DNA of 64,000 nt from Setophaga petechia (Eukaryota; Chordata; Aves; Passeriformes; Parulidae): positions 6,630,476 to 6,694,475 of the forward strand of contig JANCRA010000028.1 of the NCBI GenBank assembly GCA_024362935.1, read 5' to 3'. Positions within the stretch are counted from its first letter, which is position 1. Every line of letters begins with the position of its first letter. The notes beneath the pieces were generated by a model, which had not been told where the DNA came from, made no database searches, and saw only the letters and a list, made by a program, of their open reading frames with translations. The position numbers and the translations under genes were made by a program. This document shows positions 31,027-43,000 of the stretch, piece by piece.

Positions 31027-34000
31027 TTAGCTCCACACATCCAGGGAGTAGCGGCCCTTTGTCATCAGTTTCTTTACATAGTCCACGGCCTGGGGCTGGC
31101 TCATGTTGCCAAACTCGGAGACGATCTCGTAGAAGGTGTTCTGCACGTCCCGGGCCATGTTCCGGGCATCGCTGCAAACACGGAGTGAGTGAGACACCAC
31201 AGCACAGCCAACAGCCCCCTCCCACTCTGCAGGGTGTGCCCACCCCAGCCCCCTGCCCTCCTCTGAACCAGGACAGCACAACCCTCCCAGGGCTTGTTAT
31301 GCGCAGCTGGGGAAACGGAGTCACGCTCCTTTTCCTGAGGATTGCCCCCAAATCCCCATCCTGTCCCCAACCTACCCGCACACGTAGATGTGAGCCATCC
31401 CCTCATTAACCAGCTTCCAGACATTCTCCTTGTTCTTCTTCAGTAAGTGCTGGACATAAACCTGGCAGGAAACAAGGTGGGAGTGAGGGGAGAGGAGCAG
31501 AGCCCCCACACCACAGACCCTTGAGAGGGAGGCTCAGGAAGGCAAGGCTGTGCTCACGACTCTGGGAGACAGGACAAGTGCTGGGTGCTCCTGCCTGCCA
31601 TGGGAGTGATGGTGGGCAGCAGGAAGAGTGTGGTACCTTCTCAGCCTGGTCCCTGGAGAAGGCCACGTTGAGCTGGGTGAGCACTCCCTCCTTCTGGAAG
31701 CGGGCCAGCTCCTCCCGGTACAGGTAGTCCTCGCGCTCGTGGCGGCAGCCATAGTAAAGCACTGTCTCACCCACCTCCTTGCCTGCAGGGTGGGTCACAC
31801 AGCCCCCATCAGCTGGGCTCTGTCAGCCCCCTTCCCAACCTCCTCTTGTCCTGACACCCCCAGCAGCCCCCAGCCCTGTGCTCTCCCCCACCCTGGGCTC
31901 ACAGAGCTGCACGATGGTTTCTGGTTACAATGGGAAGCTCAGGACTGATTCCACAGGCTTTAGAATCCAGTCTGAGTGACCTGAGTGTGGTTATTTGGAG
32001 ATGTGGTGGTATTCACATGCCCTCTGAACACAGAGAAGCTGTGAGACAAGCAGAGAAGAAGGAAAACACAATTCTTATCTCACTTGCTGTGCCTGTGTTG
32101 TGCTAGAATGCAATATGGAGATTGTTCACCCAAAGTGAGGGTGTTTTGTTCCCTTGACCTATCAGGGCCAAGAAGTTTGTGTGTGTGTGTTGGGACTGTC
32201 ACGGGACAGTCAGGAGACAATCAGAGATGAGTGCAGTTCTGTGCAAGAGTGAGTGCATGGCAGATTCAATTTAGCTGAAATGTATATAGTGTAATATAAT
32301 AAAGTAATTAATTTGCCTTCTGATGATGGAGTCAGATGCATCATTCTTTCTCCCCTTCGTTGGAATCACCTTCGATTTACAATAGTTGCAGAGATCAGAG
32401 AAGTACCCCAGCTCTGCTCACCCCCATACACCCTCTGTGGCCAAGGGCAGCACAGAACACCCTTGTGTGGACAAAACCACTCAGCCCTGTTCACTGATTT
32501 GGCTGGGCCAACCCCCAACAGGACCAGCAAACCTGCACCCTGGAGGCACCAAACTGCCCCCACAGAGCCCTGCAGCAGCTCCAGCCCCTGGGCACTCACT
32601 CACTCACTCACTCACTCACCCTGCTGCTTGAGCCAGGCCCTCTCCTGGATGAAGCCCATGAAGGGGGCGATGCCGGTGCCCGGCCCGATCATGATCACGG
32701 GCGTGCTGGGCTTGAAGGGCAACCGGAACTGCGACTTGCGCACGTACATGGGCACCAGGGAGCTGCTCCCCTGCTGGCCAGGCACCTGGGAGCTGTTCCC
32801 CTGCTGGCCAGGCACCTGGGAGCTGCTCCCCTGCTGGCCAGGCACCTTGCTCCTGAGCCAGCTGGTGGCCACCCCTTTGTTCAGGCGGCCCGTCTTGGTC
32901 TCGTACTCCACCGTCACGGCACAGATGTGGATGGAGTTGGGATGGACCTGGGTAAGGGGACAGAATATAAGAAAATAAAGATGGTGTAGAAAGTAATCTT
33001 ACCCCTAAGCAGTTGCAGCTGGGTCAATTATCAAGGATTAGGAGCAGGCCTGACTTTAACAGGCCACAGCTGTGACCAGTGAGAAGAAGATGCTATAAAA
33101 GAGTGGAGTGGCTGGTTGGGAAGGGAACTGGAGTCAGTGGCTGCTTTGTGAAAGAGTCAGAGCTCTGAGGAGCTGCCCATGAGAAACATCAAGAAGGTGT
33201 GAAACTTTTGTGATAATGAGACAACAGTGTGGAACCCCTGCAGTAAGATGACAACAGACCTGCAGGGAAGAGATGCTGGAACCAGGCAGGGAAGGAGCCC
33301 CAGCAACCCCACTCTGTGCTAAGGAATGGGGATAAGTTCAACCTCATGTTAACACTGGGACAGCTATTCCTCCCTGCATGCTCCTCATGGGGCTTCTGTC
33401 TTGTCCTCAACTCATCACGGGACCACTGAGCTTCCCTGGAAGTTGCCAAGAGGGACTTTTGAGCAGCCCCTAAAATGCCACCTTGCCAGGCAAATGGGCA
33501 AAGAGGAGCAGGGCTCCAGAGAGTGTGGTGGTATCAGGGCACAGCTGGCTGCAGCATGGGACTCTGCACAGATCCTGTAGGAAGCTGGGATAACTCCATG
33601 CATGGAGATCACTAAATCTGCTCCTCTCAAATGTCACCAGGAGAAGCTCCCTGTGTCCAGCTCCCAGCTGAGGGGAGCTGCAGCTGAAGAGGCCCCTCCA
33701 CAGGCACATTCCCTGCAGGAAGCACACCCACCTTGGAGGAGGAGGCGATGGAGTAGTAGCGGGCCTGCAGGCGGGGCAGCAGCTCGCACAGGTGGTCGAT
33801 GGGGGGGCGCAGGGAGGGCATGTCCTGCAGGATGGCCAGGATGTTCCTGCGGGCCTCCACCACCCAGCTGAGGTACAGCGCCTGCAGGCAAGGAGAGCAC
33901 AGGCATCACAACCTCCCCCCCAGGGCTGGCAAACTCCCCCCTTGAGCCTGAATTGCTGCTAGTAAAGTCCAGGGTGAAGAAGCAAAAAAGGGCCTTTGCA

Positions 34001-37000
34001 TAATATCCACAGATGTTTCATTCAGCTGCACGGTGAGATGTTCAGGTGTGGAGGGACAGAATGTAAGAGAACAGTGCAGAAGGTAATCTCACACCTGAGG
34101 AGTTGCAGCTGGGCTAATCACCAAAGATTAGGGACAGGCCTGCCCTTAACAGGCCACAGCTGTGTCCAATAAGAAGACAAGTGCTACAAAAGAGTGGGTT
34201 AGCTGGGTGAGAAGGGAGCTGGAGTTTGTTTGCTGTACTGTGGATAAGTGCTGTGAGGAGATGCCCATGAGAAATCACCAAGATGGTATGGAACTTTTGC
34301 AATAAGATGACAACATTCAGGTCTCCAGCACACACACCTGGAGAGCCCAGCTTTCTCTCCCAGGGGCCTGGGGGCTGACCCTGGTCTGGGGGCAGTACAA
34401 AGATAAGGGCCAAGCAGGGAAATAGGAGGGGATGGCTCAGGAACATAGGGACAGACATAGGAACAGGGGAAGGAGCCAAAGGGGTGTAACTTAGGAGATG
34501 CCCCCCTGGGCTCTCTGGGTGCCTTTTGGGGACCCCCCAGGGCAGGTGGGCAGGGCAGTGCTCCCACCTTGCCCTCAGCAGCAGACGAGGCCATTTTGCG
34601 CAGGCGCTCCTGCTCGCCGCTGTCCGAGGCGTACTGGGCCAGCTCGTAGAGCACGTTGGTGCGGGGAGGGTTGGTGATGTCCAGGTAGTAGGTCAGGGCT
34701 GTCCTGTATGATGTGGGGCAGGGGAAGGGATGCTTCTTGTTGGATTCCTCTGAAGAAGTGGGAGAGAAAGAAAAATTAAAGATCCATCCTCCTTGTGCTG
34801 GTGTGTTAAGAGGTTTTGTGCTGGCTGTGAGGGCTGGAGACAGAGCACAGTGGGCTTCGGCAGCCTGTGGGTCAGAGCCCCAGCTCCATACTGAATCACC
34901 TCCCTTCCCAGGCAGCTCCATCTCTCAGTAGCCCAATTTGTGTTTCACAGATGCTGCCTGACAGTTTTGCAGCAAAAAATACAAAAAACACACCCTGTGC
35001 TCCCAAGGGGCTCCCTGCCCCGAGATGTGCATGCACAGTGCAGCAAACCCCCAGGCTGAGCAGGGGGCTGCCCTCCATGGCTAATTTGGCCTCAGGCATT
35101 TACATCTCCATCAGATCTGGCCTCAAAAGTGTCCTTAGGCTCTGTCAGCCACATACAGCTGTGCTCCAAGGCCAGAGCCATTCTGTTCAGCCTTGAGAGG
35201 TCCATAAGGGACAGGAATGACAGCACAGGACACTGCACAGGGGGCCACAGGCTCCAGCAATGCCTTAAATCCTTTGTCTCTAGGAACCAGGAGCTCTCTC
35301 AGGCTTCTGGGCCAGCACATCTGCTGCCTCAGGTCCGGCTGTGCTGCTGCAGGACTGTGGTGGGCAGCAGCTGCCATCTCCCTCCTGCCAGAGGCTGGCT
35401 CTGCTGGGAATGCTCCCCAGGAACAGCTCCTTGGAGCAGCACAAGTGCTCCCTGCTGGCAGTTCAGTCCCCAAGCCTGTGCCTCCTCCCAGGACTGAATA
35501 AGAACATCTCACACAATAAGGGCCCTGAGGAGCTCCAGGCTGCTGAAGGATGTTCTGGTGGGCTGATGCTCCATAATTAGGAGTGTGCTGTTACGTAATT
35601 TGTTGTTGAATGGGCTCACCAAGCACATTTCACAACTGACCCACTTCAGCTGATCTCAGCAAGGAGGCTCTGAGCCCCTGCTAAAACAGCACAACACTGA
35701 GAGGGGCTGTGGGACATCTGGAGGTGCCCCACAGGATCTGAGGGTGAAGGACAGATGCCACAGCTGGAGAACTGGAGACCCTCAGGGGTCATCCCTACTC
35801 ACCATCCAAGTTGTTTAGAGACATGACAGTGTCCAGGTCCGTGCCCAGGATCTCACCAATCTGGTTCACCAGGGAGGAGTCGTTGGCTGGGTACACAGCC
35901 ACGTGGTCCCCAGACTCATACCTGGCACAGAGCAGGAGGAAGGAGAGCACGTGGAACACCTGCAGCACTTCCTGACCACCCCCAGCACCTCAGCCAGAAG
36001 ACAAGGGGGCTGGTGCAAGAGGCAGCAGGACAACACTGAGGTCTGATGCACAGAACCTGCATCACCAGCATCCACAGAGCCAGCAGTGACATTGTGGGAT
36101 AATGGTTTCCCAGGGTTTTTATTAACAGCAGTTTTGCCAGAGTTCCAGCAAGGACAGGTCAATTTCCCAACAGAACAGAGCAAAGCTCCTCAAAACCTCT
36201 GCAGTTGTTATATCAAGCCACCTGGATTCATGACTTCCTAACAATTAAAGGAATTTAGGCCAGTGAGAGGGTTTTAAGAACAGGGCTTTATTCCCCCTAT
36301 GCTCATACACAGAAACCAGGCACATACAGGCAAGAGCAATCCCCTGCTCAGCTGCCCTCTCATTTATTGAGTGACTTCTAGAGAATTCCTGGAACTGGGA
36401 CTGCCCAGGTAGGACAGGGAGGTGGGATAGGATGGACCCCAAGCAGTGCAAGAGCTGGAAGCAAGTCCTGACAGGGGAACCTGGTACAGAAGCCCAAAGG
36501 GGCAGTTAAGGATGTGTTAAGGAGCAAGATCCCCTTCTAAGTGCTGGATGAGGCTGGTGCCACATCCTTGTTTTTGCTCCTGACATGAGAGAGGAGCAGT
36601 CTTCCCCAGGGAAATACCTGATTTTGGAATTGGAGATATCCAGCTCCAGGTGCATCAAGTGTCGCTCTCCACCCTCGTTCAGCTTGCGGTTCTCCGTGAC
36701 CTGAGCCAGGAAGGGGTTCTTGGCATCAAAGGGGCTGCAAGGAAAGACAAAGGTGCTCTGGGATTCCCTCCTGCAGGCTCATGGAGCTCCTTCTATCCAG
36801 GCATGATCCCTCTGACTCCAGAGCAGGCTCCCTTGATTTGGTTCCTGTTCCAAAGCATACTGCACCACAGCACGAACCAAATTACGATCTGCTGCTCCCC
36901 ACACTGCCACAGAAAAGAGATCATGACCCTGCTGCTCCCCACACTGCCACAGAAAAGAGATCATGACCCTGCTGCTCCCCACACTGCCACAGCAAACAGA

Positions 37001-40000
37001 TCCTTTTCCTTCTCAGCACAGCCTAGCAGTCAACAGCTTCTGTCCCATTAAGGACACATGACAGAACCGGATTTGGAGGCACTGTCACATCTCAAAGAAA
37101 TATTTCAGGCTGGAATTATTGTTTAAAGCTCATCTCCTCACAGCAATACTGCCAGCAGCCATCGTGCACTGGCCACTGCAGACAAGGAAAGGCTCAGGAC
37201 AGATGCTGTGGATGTACCAGCCAAGCAGCACACGTGCCCACAGCCATGTCCTCACCATGAATGATTCATTAACTGGGGAATCTCAAGAGTCCCAGTGGAG
37301 CTCTGAGCCCATTTCTCTTGGGCAGAGACCTGCTGTGCTGCAGATGCTGTTACAAACATCAGGGAGCCAGCAGCCAAGCCCTGCCCCAGGCACAGCCTGC
37401 CCAGGGGTTTGGCACTCACGGCTTCTGGTTCTCGTAGCTCTTGAGCCTGCCCATCTCCCCCGTGTAGACTTTGTTCATGTTCACATCCGTGTGCACCACC
37501 AGCTCGTACTGACGGATGCTGGGGGAGAAAAAGGAGAGAAAAGAGAAAAAAGTCAAATTGGAGCCCACAAGGTACAGCTGGAAGCATCATCTCCTTTGCT
37601 GGATTTGCTGCAGCTCAAAAACAAATTCCACCCCTTTGCCCCTCTTGAGACATGAGAAAACAGGAAGACTCTGCAGAAAGCCCAAAGCAAGGGGAACCCT
37701 CAGCCTCCCTGGAGCCTCACAACCAGCACAGCCAGCCCCAAAGGAACCAGAGCCATCATCTCCCCACTCAGAACAGGAACCCAGAGCTGGGCTCAGACTC
37801 ACACCAGCACAGGCTCAGGCCAAACAGCCCCACTCACTGCTATACTTCACTTGTGCCCTTGAGTCTGGAAGGGGAGGCAGTGCAGAGGAAAGGGAACAGC
37901 AGCCCAGGGCTGATGGCACAGCCACCAGCCAAGGTGACCACTCTGTGACACCCAGGAGGAGCTGCTCCCAAACCCACCTGGATTCTTCTCCTGTAGCCTC
38001 CACTCCAAAGTGCTCACACACTGCTGGCCAGAACTGCTCTCTCCAGGTGATGAAGTCTTCTTCCAGGCTAGCCAGGGCAGAAGAGAGAGTCAACAACCCA
38101 GCCCCAGTCCCAGAGAAGCCACCTGAGATCCCTGTGCCCTCCTCCCAGCACTGTGGGAAAAGGCATTTGTCTCAGACCCAGGCACCCCTGGTACCTCCAC
38201 AACCCCACAGATCACCAGGAAAGCACCTGCAGGGCACTGAGTGGGAACTGCTGCTACACCAGACACCCCTCCCTTCCCTAGCCCTGCCAAGGAAGGCTTT
38301 GTTATTTAGGCTCAGTCTTTAAAAAGCTCAGCTCCTCACTGTCCATCCCTGGCATGAGGTGACTTTCCTAAAAGGTCATTATTCCACTGTGGCACTGCTT
38401 ATTTTTCCAGGCTCAGAGCCTTCCACACAGGCCATATCCCTCCCAAAAGGCCCTGCAGACCTTGGAGGCAGAGCCATAGGTTGATGAAATGTCTCAAGGT
38501 GCTCAGGTGAACACAGAGAGGTTAAAAAAAAAGGAAGAAAGAAAATATCATTGTCCGAGTTGGAAAACATAAAACACCTCCCACAAGGAGATTAACCTGC
38601 CTGCTTCACTGTGATGGGTGAGTTTATCCACAAAGGCAGAGGAGGCTGCAAAGCCTGCTCCAGCTGTCCCATGGGCATTTAGAGCTGAGGTGGGATTTCC
38701 CAGACACAGGATCCCTCAGGACACTCCCTGTGCACAGGGCGCTGATTGTGGGAGACACAGCAGACACAAACATGTCAACCCCAACAACAAGCTCCCTGGG
38801 GAGCTTATTTCTGGCTTGGTAGAGGAGCCCATTCCCTGCCAAGGTCCCTTCCAAGATGCTTTCAGCCAGCTCTGTCCATCCCCTCAGCCCAAGGCACTCA
38901 CTTGCCATCGTCATCTCCCAGCCCCAGCTCAAAGATGCGCTGTGCTCCAAGCTCCTCCAGCCTCTTGTCCACGTACTTCCCCATGGCATTGAAGTGCTCA
39001 TAAGTTTTGTTCCCCAGCCCAAAGACCTGGAAGGGAACACTCATGAGCATGGAGAAGCAGGAGATGGACTTCCCCCATCCATTTGACATCCTCTGGTCAG
39101 GTATCACCCCACAGAGGATGCGGAACAAAGACAGTGAGACCTCTCCCAGCTCCCCCATCAGCTCTCCAGTAACAATCTACCAGTGTGTGGTCAGGAGGCA
39201 TCAACACCTCCCCTGAGCATGGATGAACTTCCAAGAACTCCTGCATATCATCTTGTGGGACCAGTAAGAACCTGGACTGCCTGGAGAGCCATTGCTGGCC
39301 TTTGTCTCCCACAAACCACACAGTAAATAATTCCTTGCTCAACTGCTTCACACAGAGTAGCTTCACATTTCCACCAGTGGATTTTACTCTCATTTGCAAT
39401 ATTATGCTGCCTAAGGAATTTGGCCAGGTTTTAGGTGAGGTGGCTGTTTCTCAGCCAGTTATTCAGCTCAGCACGGGAAGAGAGCTACACACTCCTCCAA
39501 GTTATTTAATTCGTGGGAGAAGATCTGGCCCCAGGCTGCTCAATTAGCTTCTGAGGAGACGCAGCAGCCTGCAGCTCATTTACAAACTTGTATTCAGTGC
39601 CTGCAGGGCTGTTTGGGGCTGTTTATACCAGGAAGCCCTGATGATTTAGGGAGTGGAGAGCAAACTCTGATATTTGCATTTAAAGCCTCCAGAAGTACAT
39701 TTGCAGGTGTCCACAAAGCCTGGGCAGGAAGACAGCAGGGACCTCATCCCAGACAAGGTGTACAAGGCACAGACATCGTGTTGGGCCTTTCCCCAAGCCA
39801 CTCTGGAGGGCTCTTGGCCTTCTTGCCCAAATACAAGACAAGAACTGGAATGGGGCCACTTACTGCAAACCGGAGACCCGAGAGGTCGGCATCAGCCTCC
39901 TGCAGCCAGTCATAGAAATCCTGGGCATTGTCTGTGGGATCCCCCTCTCCATAGGTGGCCATGCAGAACACTGCCAAGGACTTGTCAATCTCAGAGAGGC

Positions 40001-43000
40001 GACTCAGGTCCGACTGCAAGCAGAGGAAAGAAGGAATCTTCAAGGATCCCACACTGGGGCTGTTGGGCAATTCCTATTCCCACAGTGTAGGTGTGCAAAC
40101 AGCACCAGGTGTTTACAGAAGGGGTTGGGAAAGGCCAAACCCACCCAAAATGGCTGGGAAAATAAAGGAAACCACCCTCACTGGACTGCAAGTCAGTATT
40201 TCTGCTCCAACAGAAAGAAAAGCAATGGGATTTTCCATGCAAGACTTTAAAGGACCAGGAGAATGTAGAATGGCAAGGACCAGCCTGTACCTGCATCTCT
40301 CAGGCCGATCTTTTCTCCCCTAAATGACACAACTGTCCCTTGGCCAGGGTCACTGGATTTTTTTAGGGGGCACTTAAAGGTTGTGACTACCCCAAGGTTG
40401 TTCAGGGCTAAATTACCAGATCATACTCCTCTGGATCTGCTGCCATGCCCCGGAGGCCATAGCGATGGGCATCTTTGGCCAGGCGATTGGCAAACTCCTC
40501 TGCTGTGCCCGTCTGGGAACCATAGAAAACCACGATATTCCGGCCCTGGAGAGAAAGAAAAATCCCTTTTAAGTGATGACTAGTCATTGGCAAGTGCATG
40601 GATGAAGCACAAAGGAAATGCCTGAGATCAGGAATCCTGGACTGCGACCTAAAGGCAGCCGGGAGTGTGAGGTTGTGCAGGACTCCAAGAGCTTGGCAGA
40701 AAACTCAAGGCTGAGCTGTTAATGAGAACATGACTCTTGCCACTCTCAGAGGGGAGATTCAGGTCAGACTAAAACCCAAAGCAAAGACTGAACTTTCCAG
40801 ATTTATTCTCAACTTTGAGGCTGCAGCGTGACTCCTGGAAACAGGGAACACCCTGGATGGGAATGCAGAACTTGCCAAAGGCTCTGGGCAAGTGCCTGAG
40901 CACCAGAGCTCCTGCTCTGCTGCAAGCCAGCTACTTTGAAGTAGAATGGAAAATGCATCCAGCCCTTGCTTCCTCTTGTGTCCAGAGCAGCAGAGTCAAA
41001 AGCTGACAGTTCTGTGTACAATTCCCATTGCACAGCCAAGCCAGTTTGGGAAGCAACCACACAGATAAACAACTGCCAGCCAATGACTTCAAAGTCTTTG
41101 CCATTTCCCTTCTGACTTTGATCTCATATTACATTATTTTTTTCCACCACTGAAATTTCACTTTAGTTTCTTCTCTAAGAACAACTCTTAGGCACTGACT
41201 AAAAGAGCTATTCCTGGCTGCTCACACAGCCTTCCTCTGGATGCTCTCTGCAGCAGCCATGTGTCTGTATCCAAACCAGCTCCTCCTGCTGACACTTTCC
41301 AGAGGAAACTGGGATGGACATGAGCTCCCCACCTTCCCAGAACAAGCAGCTTACCGTTTTCTTCATCTTCTCAATGAAGCTGCTGTCTCTCACTGGAGCT
41401 GCTCTGAAAGACAGGAGGAACATCTTTTCAGATGAGCACATTCATTTTTGAGGTCAGGAATAAGCAAGTGGGAGAAAAGTGGCCTCCAGACCTCAGGAAA
41501 GTTGCTCAAAAGGGTGTGAATCTCCACTGACCATTGTTATTCACCTTGTCCAGGGATGCCCATTGCTCAGCCACAGGGCTTCTGCACACAACCATGGAGC
41601 AGGGACTTGGAGCACAGGGGAGAAGCTGAGCTCCTCCCTGACCCCCGTCAGTGAATCCCCCCACAGGAAAAGCCCAGGCACACAGCCCTGCCCACCAGGA
41701 AACCTTTATCAACTGCTCTGAGAGGTTTCACAGCTGAGCTGAAGGAGCTCACAGGAACAGGTCTCCAGATAAGTCTCAGAGGCTGAGCCATGGTTTGAAT
41801 GAAGGGAATGGAAAACTCCCTCCTTCCCACACCACCGTGGGCAGGCAGGATCAGTCCTGAGCCATGCTCCCCAGGGCACATCCCCCAAACCTGAAGTCAA
41901 ACAGGGCTAAAAATCAGCTGTTTGAACCTCCAAACAGCATGCCAGCCATGAGCCCCAGAGCTGCAGAGCCCTGTGGAGCAGGCACACACAGCTGATCAGA
42001 GCCACAGAGCTCCAGCAAGGCCACCACTGCCAGCCAAGGTCCTGTGGAGATCATTCTGTGCTGGCTTCCCATTCCCAGGATGGATCTCCTGCACAGAATA
42101 TTTGCATTATTGTACAGATGTGGCTTTCCCTAGCTTGGAAGTAGGACAAACCCCAGCAGAGCCAGAAACATGGAGGTGAGGATTCACACTGCAGTGGCTG
42201 CCCTGTTAGGGAGGGAGCCAGCAGAGCTTTGCTATCCTTAGCACATCTTTGGATTTTCAGTGTCATGGAGTGAAAACAGCCCAGCCCTGAGGACTCTGGG
42301 AGCCTCACAAGCAGAGGTGACCACAACTGCAGTCAGATTAGGTGCTGGGAGCTTTTCAGAGCAGGCCAGGACAGAAGCTCCCCTGCTGTCCTCCCCCAGC
42401 TCTGGTAGCAGGGAAGAGGAACGTGGGACCCGTTCCCGTTCCACAGTGGAAGAATGCAAGGCCGGGTCTCCTGTGGGAAGAGAGAAGCCTCCAGGCAAAA
42501 AACAAATGGTTTTGGCTCCAGCCCATGTGAGAATGTGAAGAGCTTGCTAACAGTTTCCTCAACTCTGTAGCCCAGAGGGAGGGATCCTGCGGATGTGCTG
42601 AGGCATTTGTGGAGAGCACACACACGCAGAGCAGCAGGGTGGGGGACACTCATAAAACATCCCTTCCAGCACCCCTTGCTACCCAAAGGGATCCAGGAGC
42701 TCCATAACTGGGCCTGACAGCTCTGAGCACCAACAGGCTCATAACAAAAGACAAAGCACACACAAAGGACAAGCAGAGCTGACCCCAAACAGCTCCCCAA
42801 GGCAGCCGTGCTCCCAGGAGAGCTGCTTCACACCCTGCTTGGCTCTCTCAGCAGTTAACAGCCTCCTCATGTTGTCATTTGTCCCCTGTTGGGAACTGGG
42901 ATATCAAAAATATCTTAAGGGAGCAGCCTCAGCCCTGCCCACGCTGCAGCCAGGGCAGGGGCTCAGGAGAGCTCTCAAGGCACAGCTCTCACTTAATTTT

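Noticed and set aside
32951..34315. A complete provirus bounded by the two related LTRs
   Set aside because: The interval holds a POR exon and no viral genes, and each LTR has its own different 6-bp target duplication.
36889..37001. CRISPR-like array because of regular 40-bp repeats
   Set aside because: Units are contiguous with no spacers, and the DNA is vertebrate.
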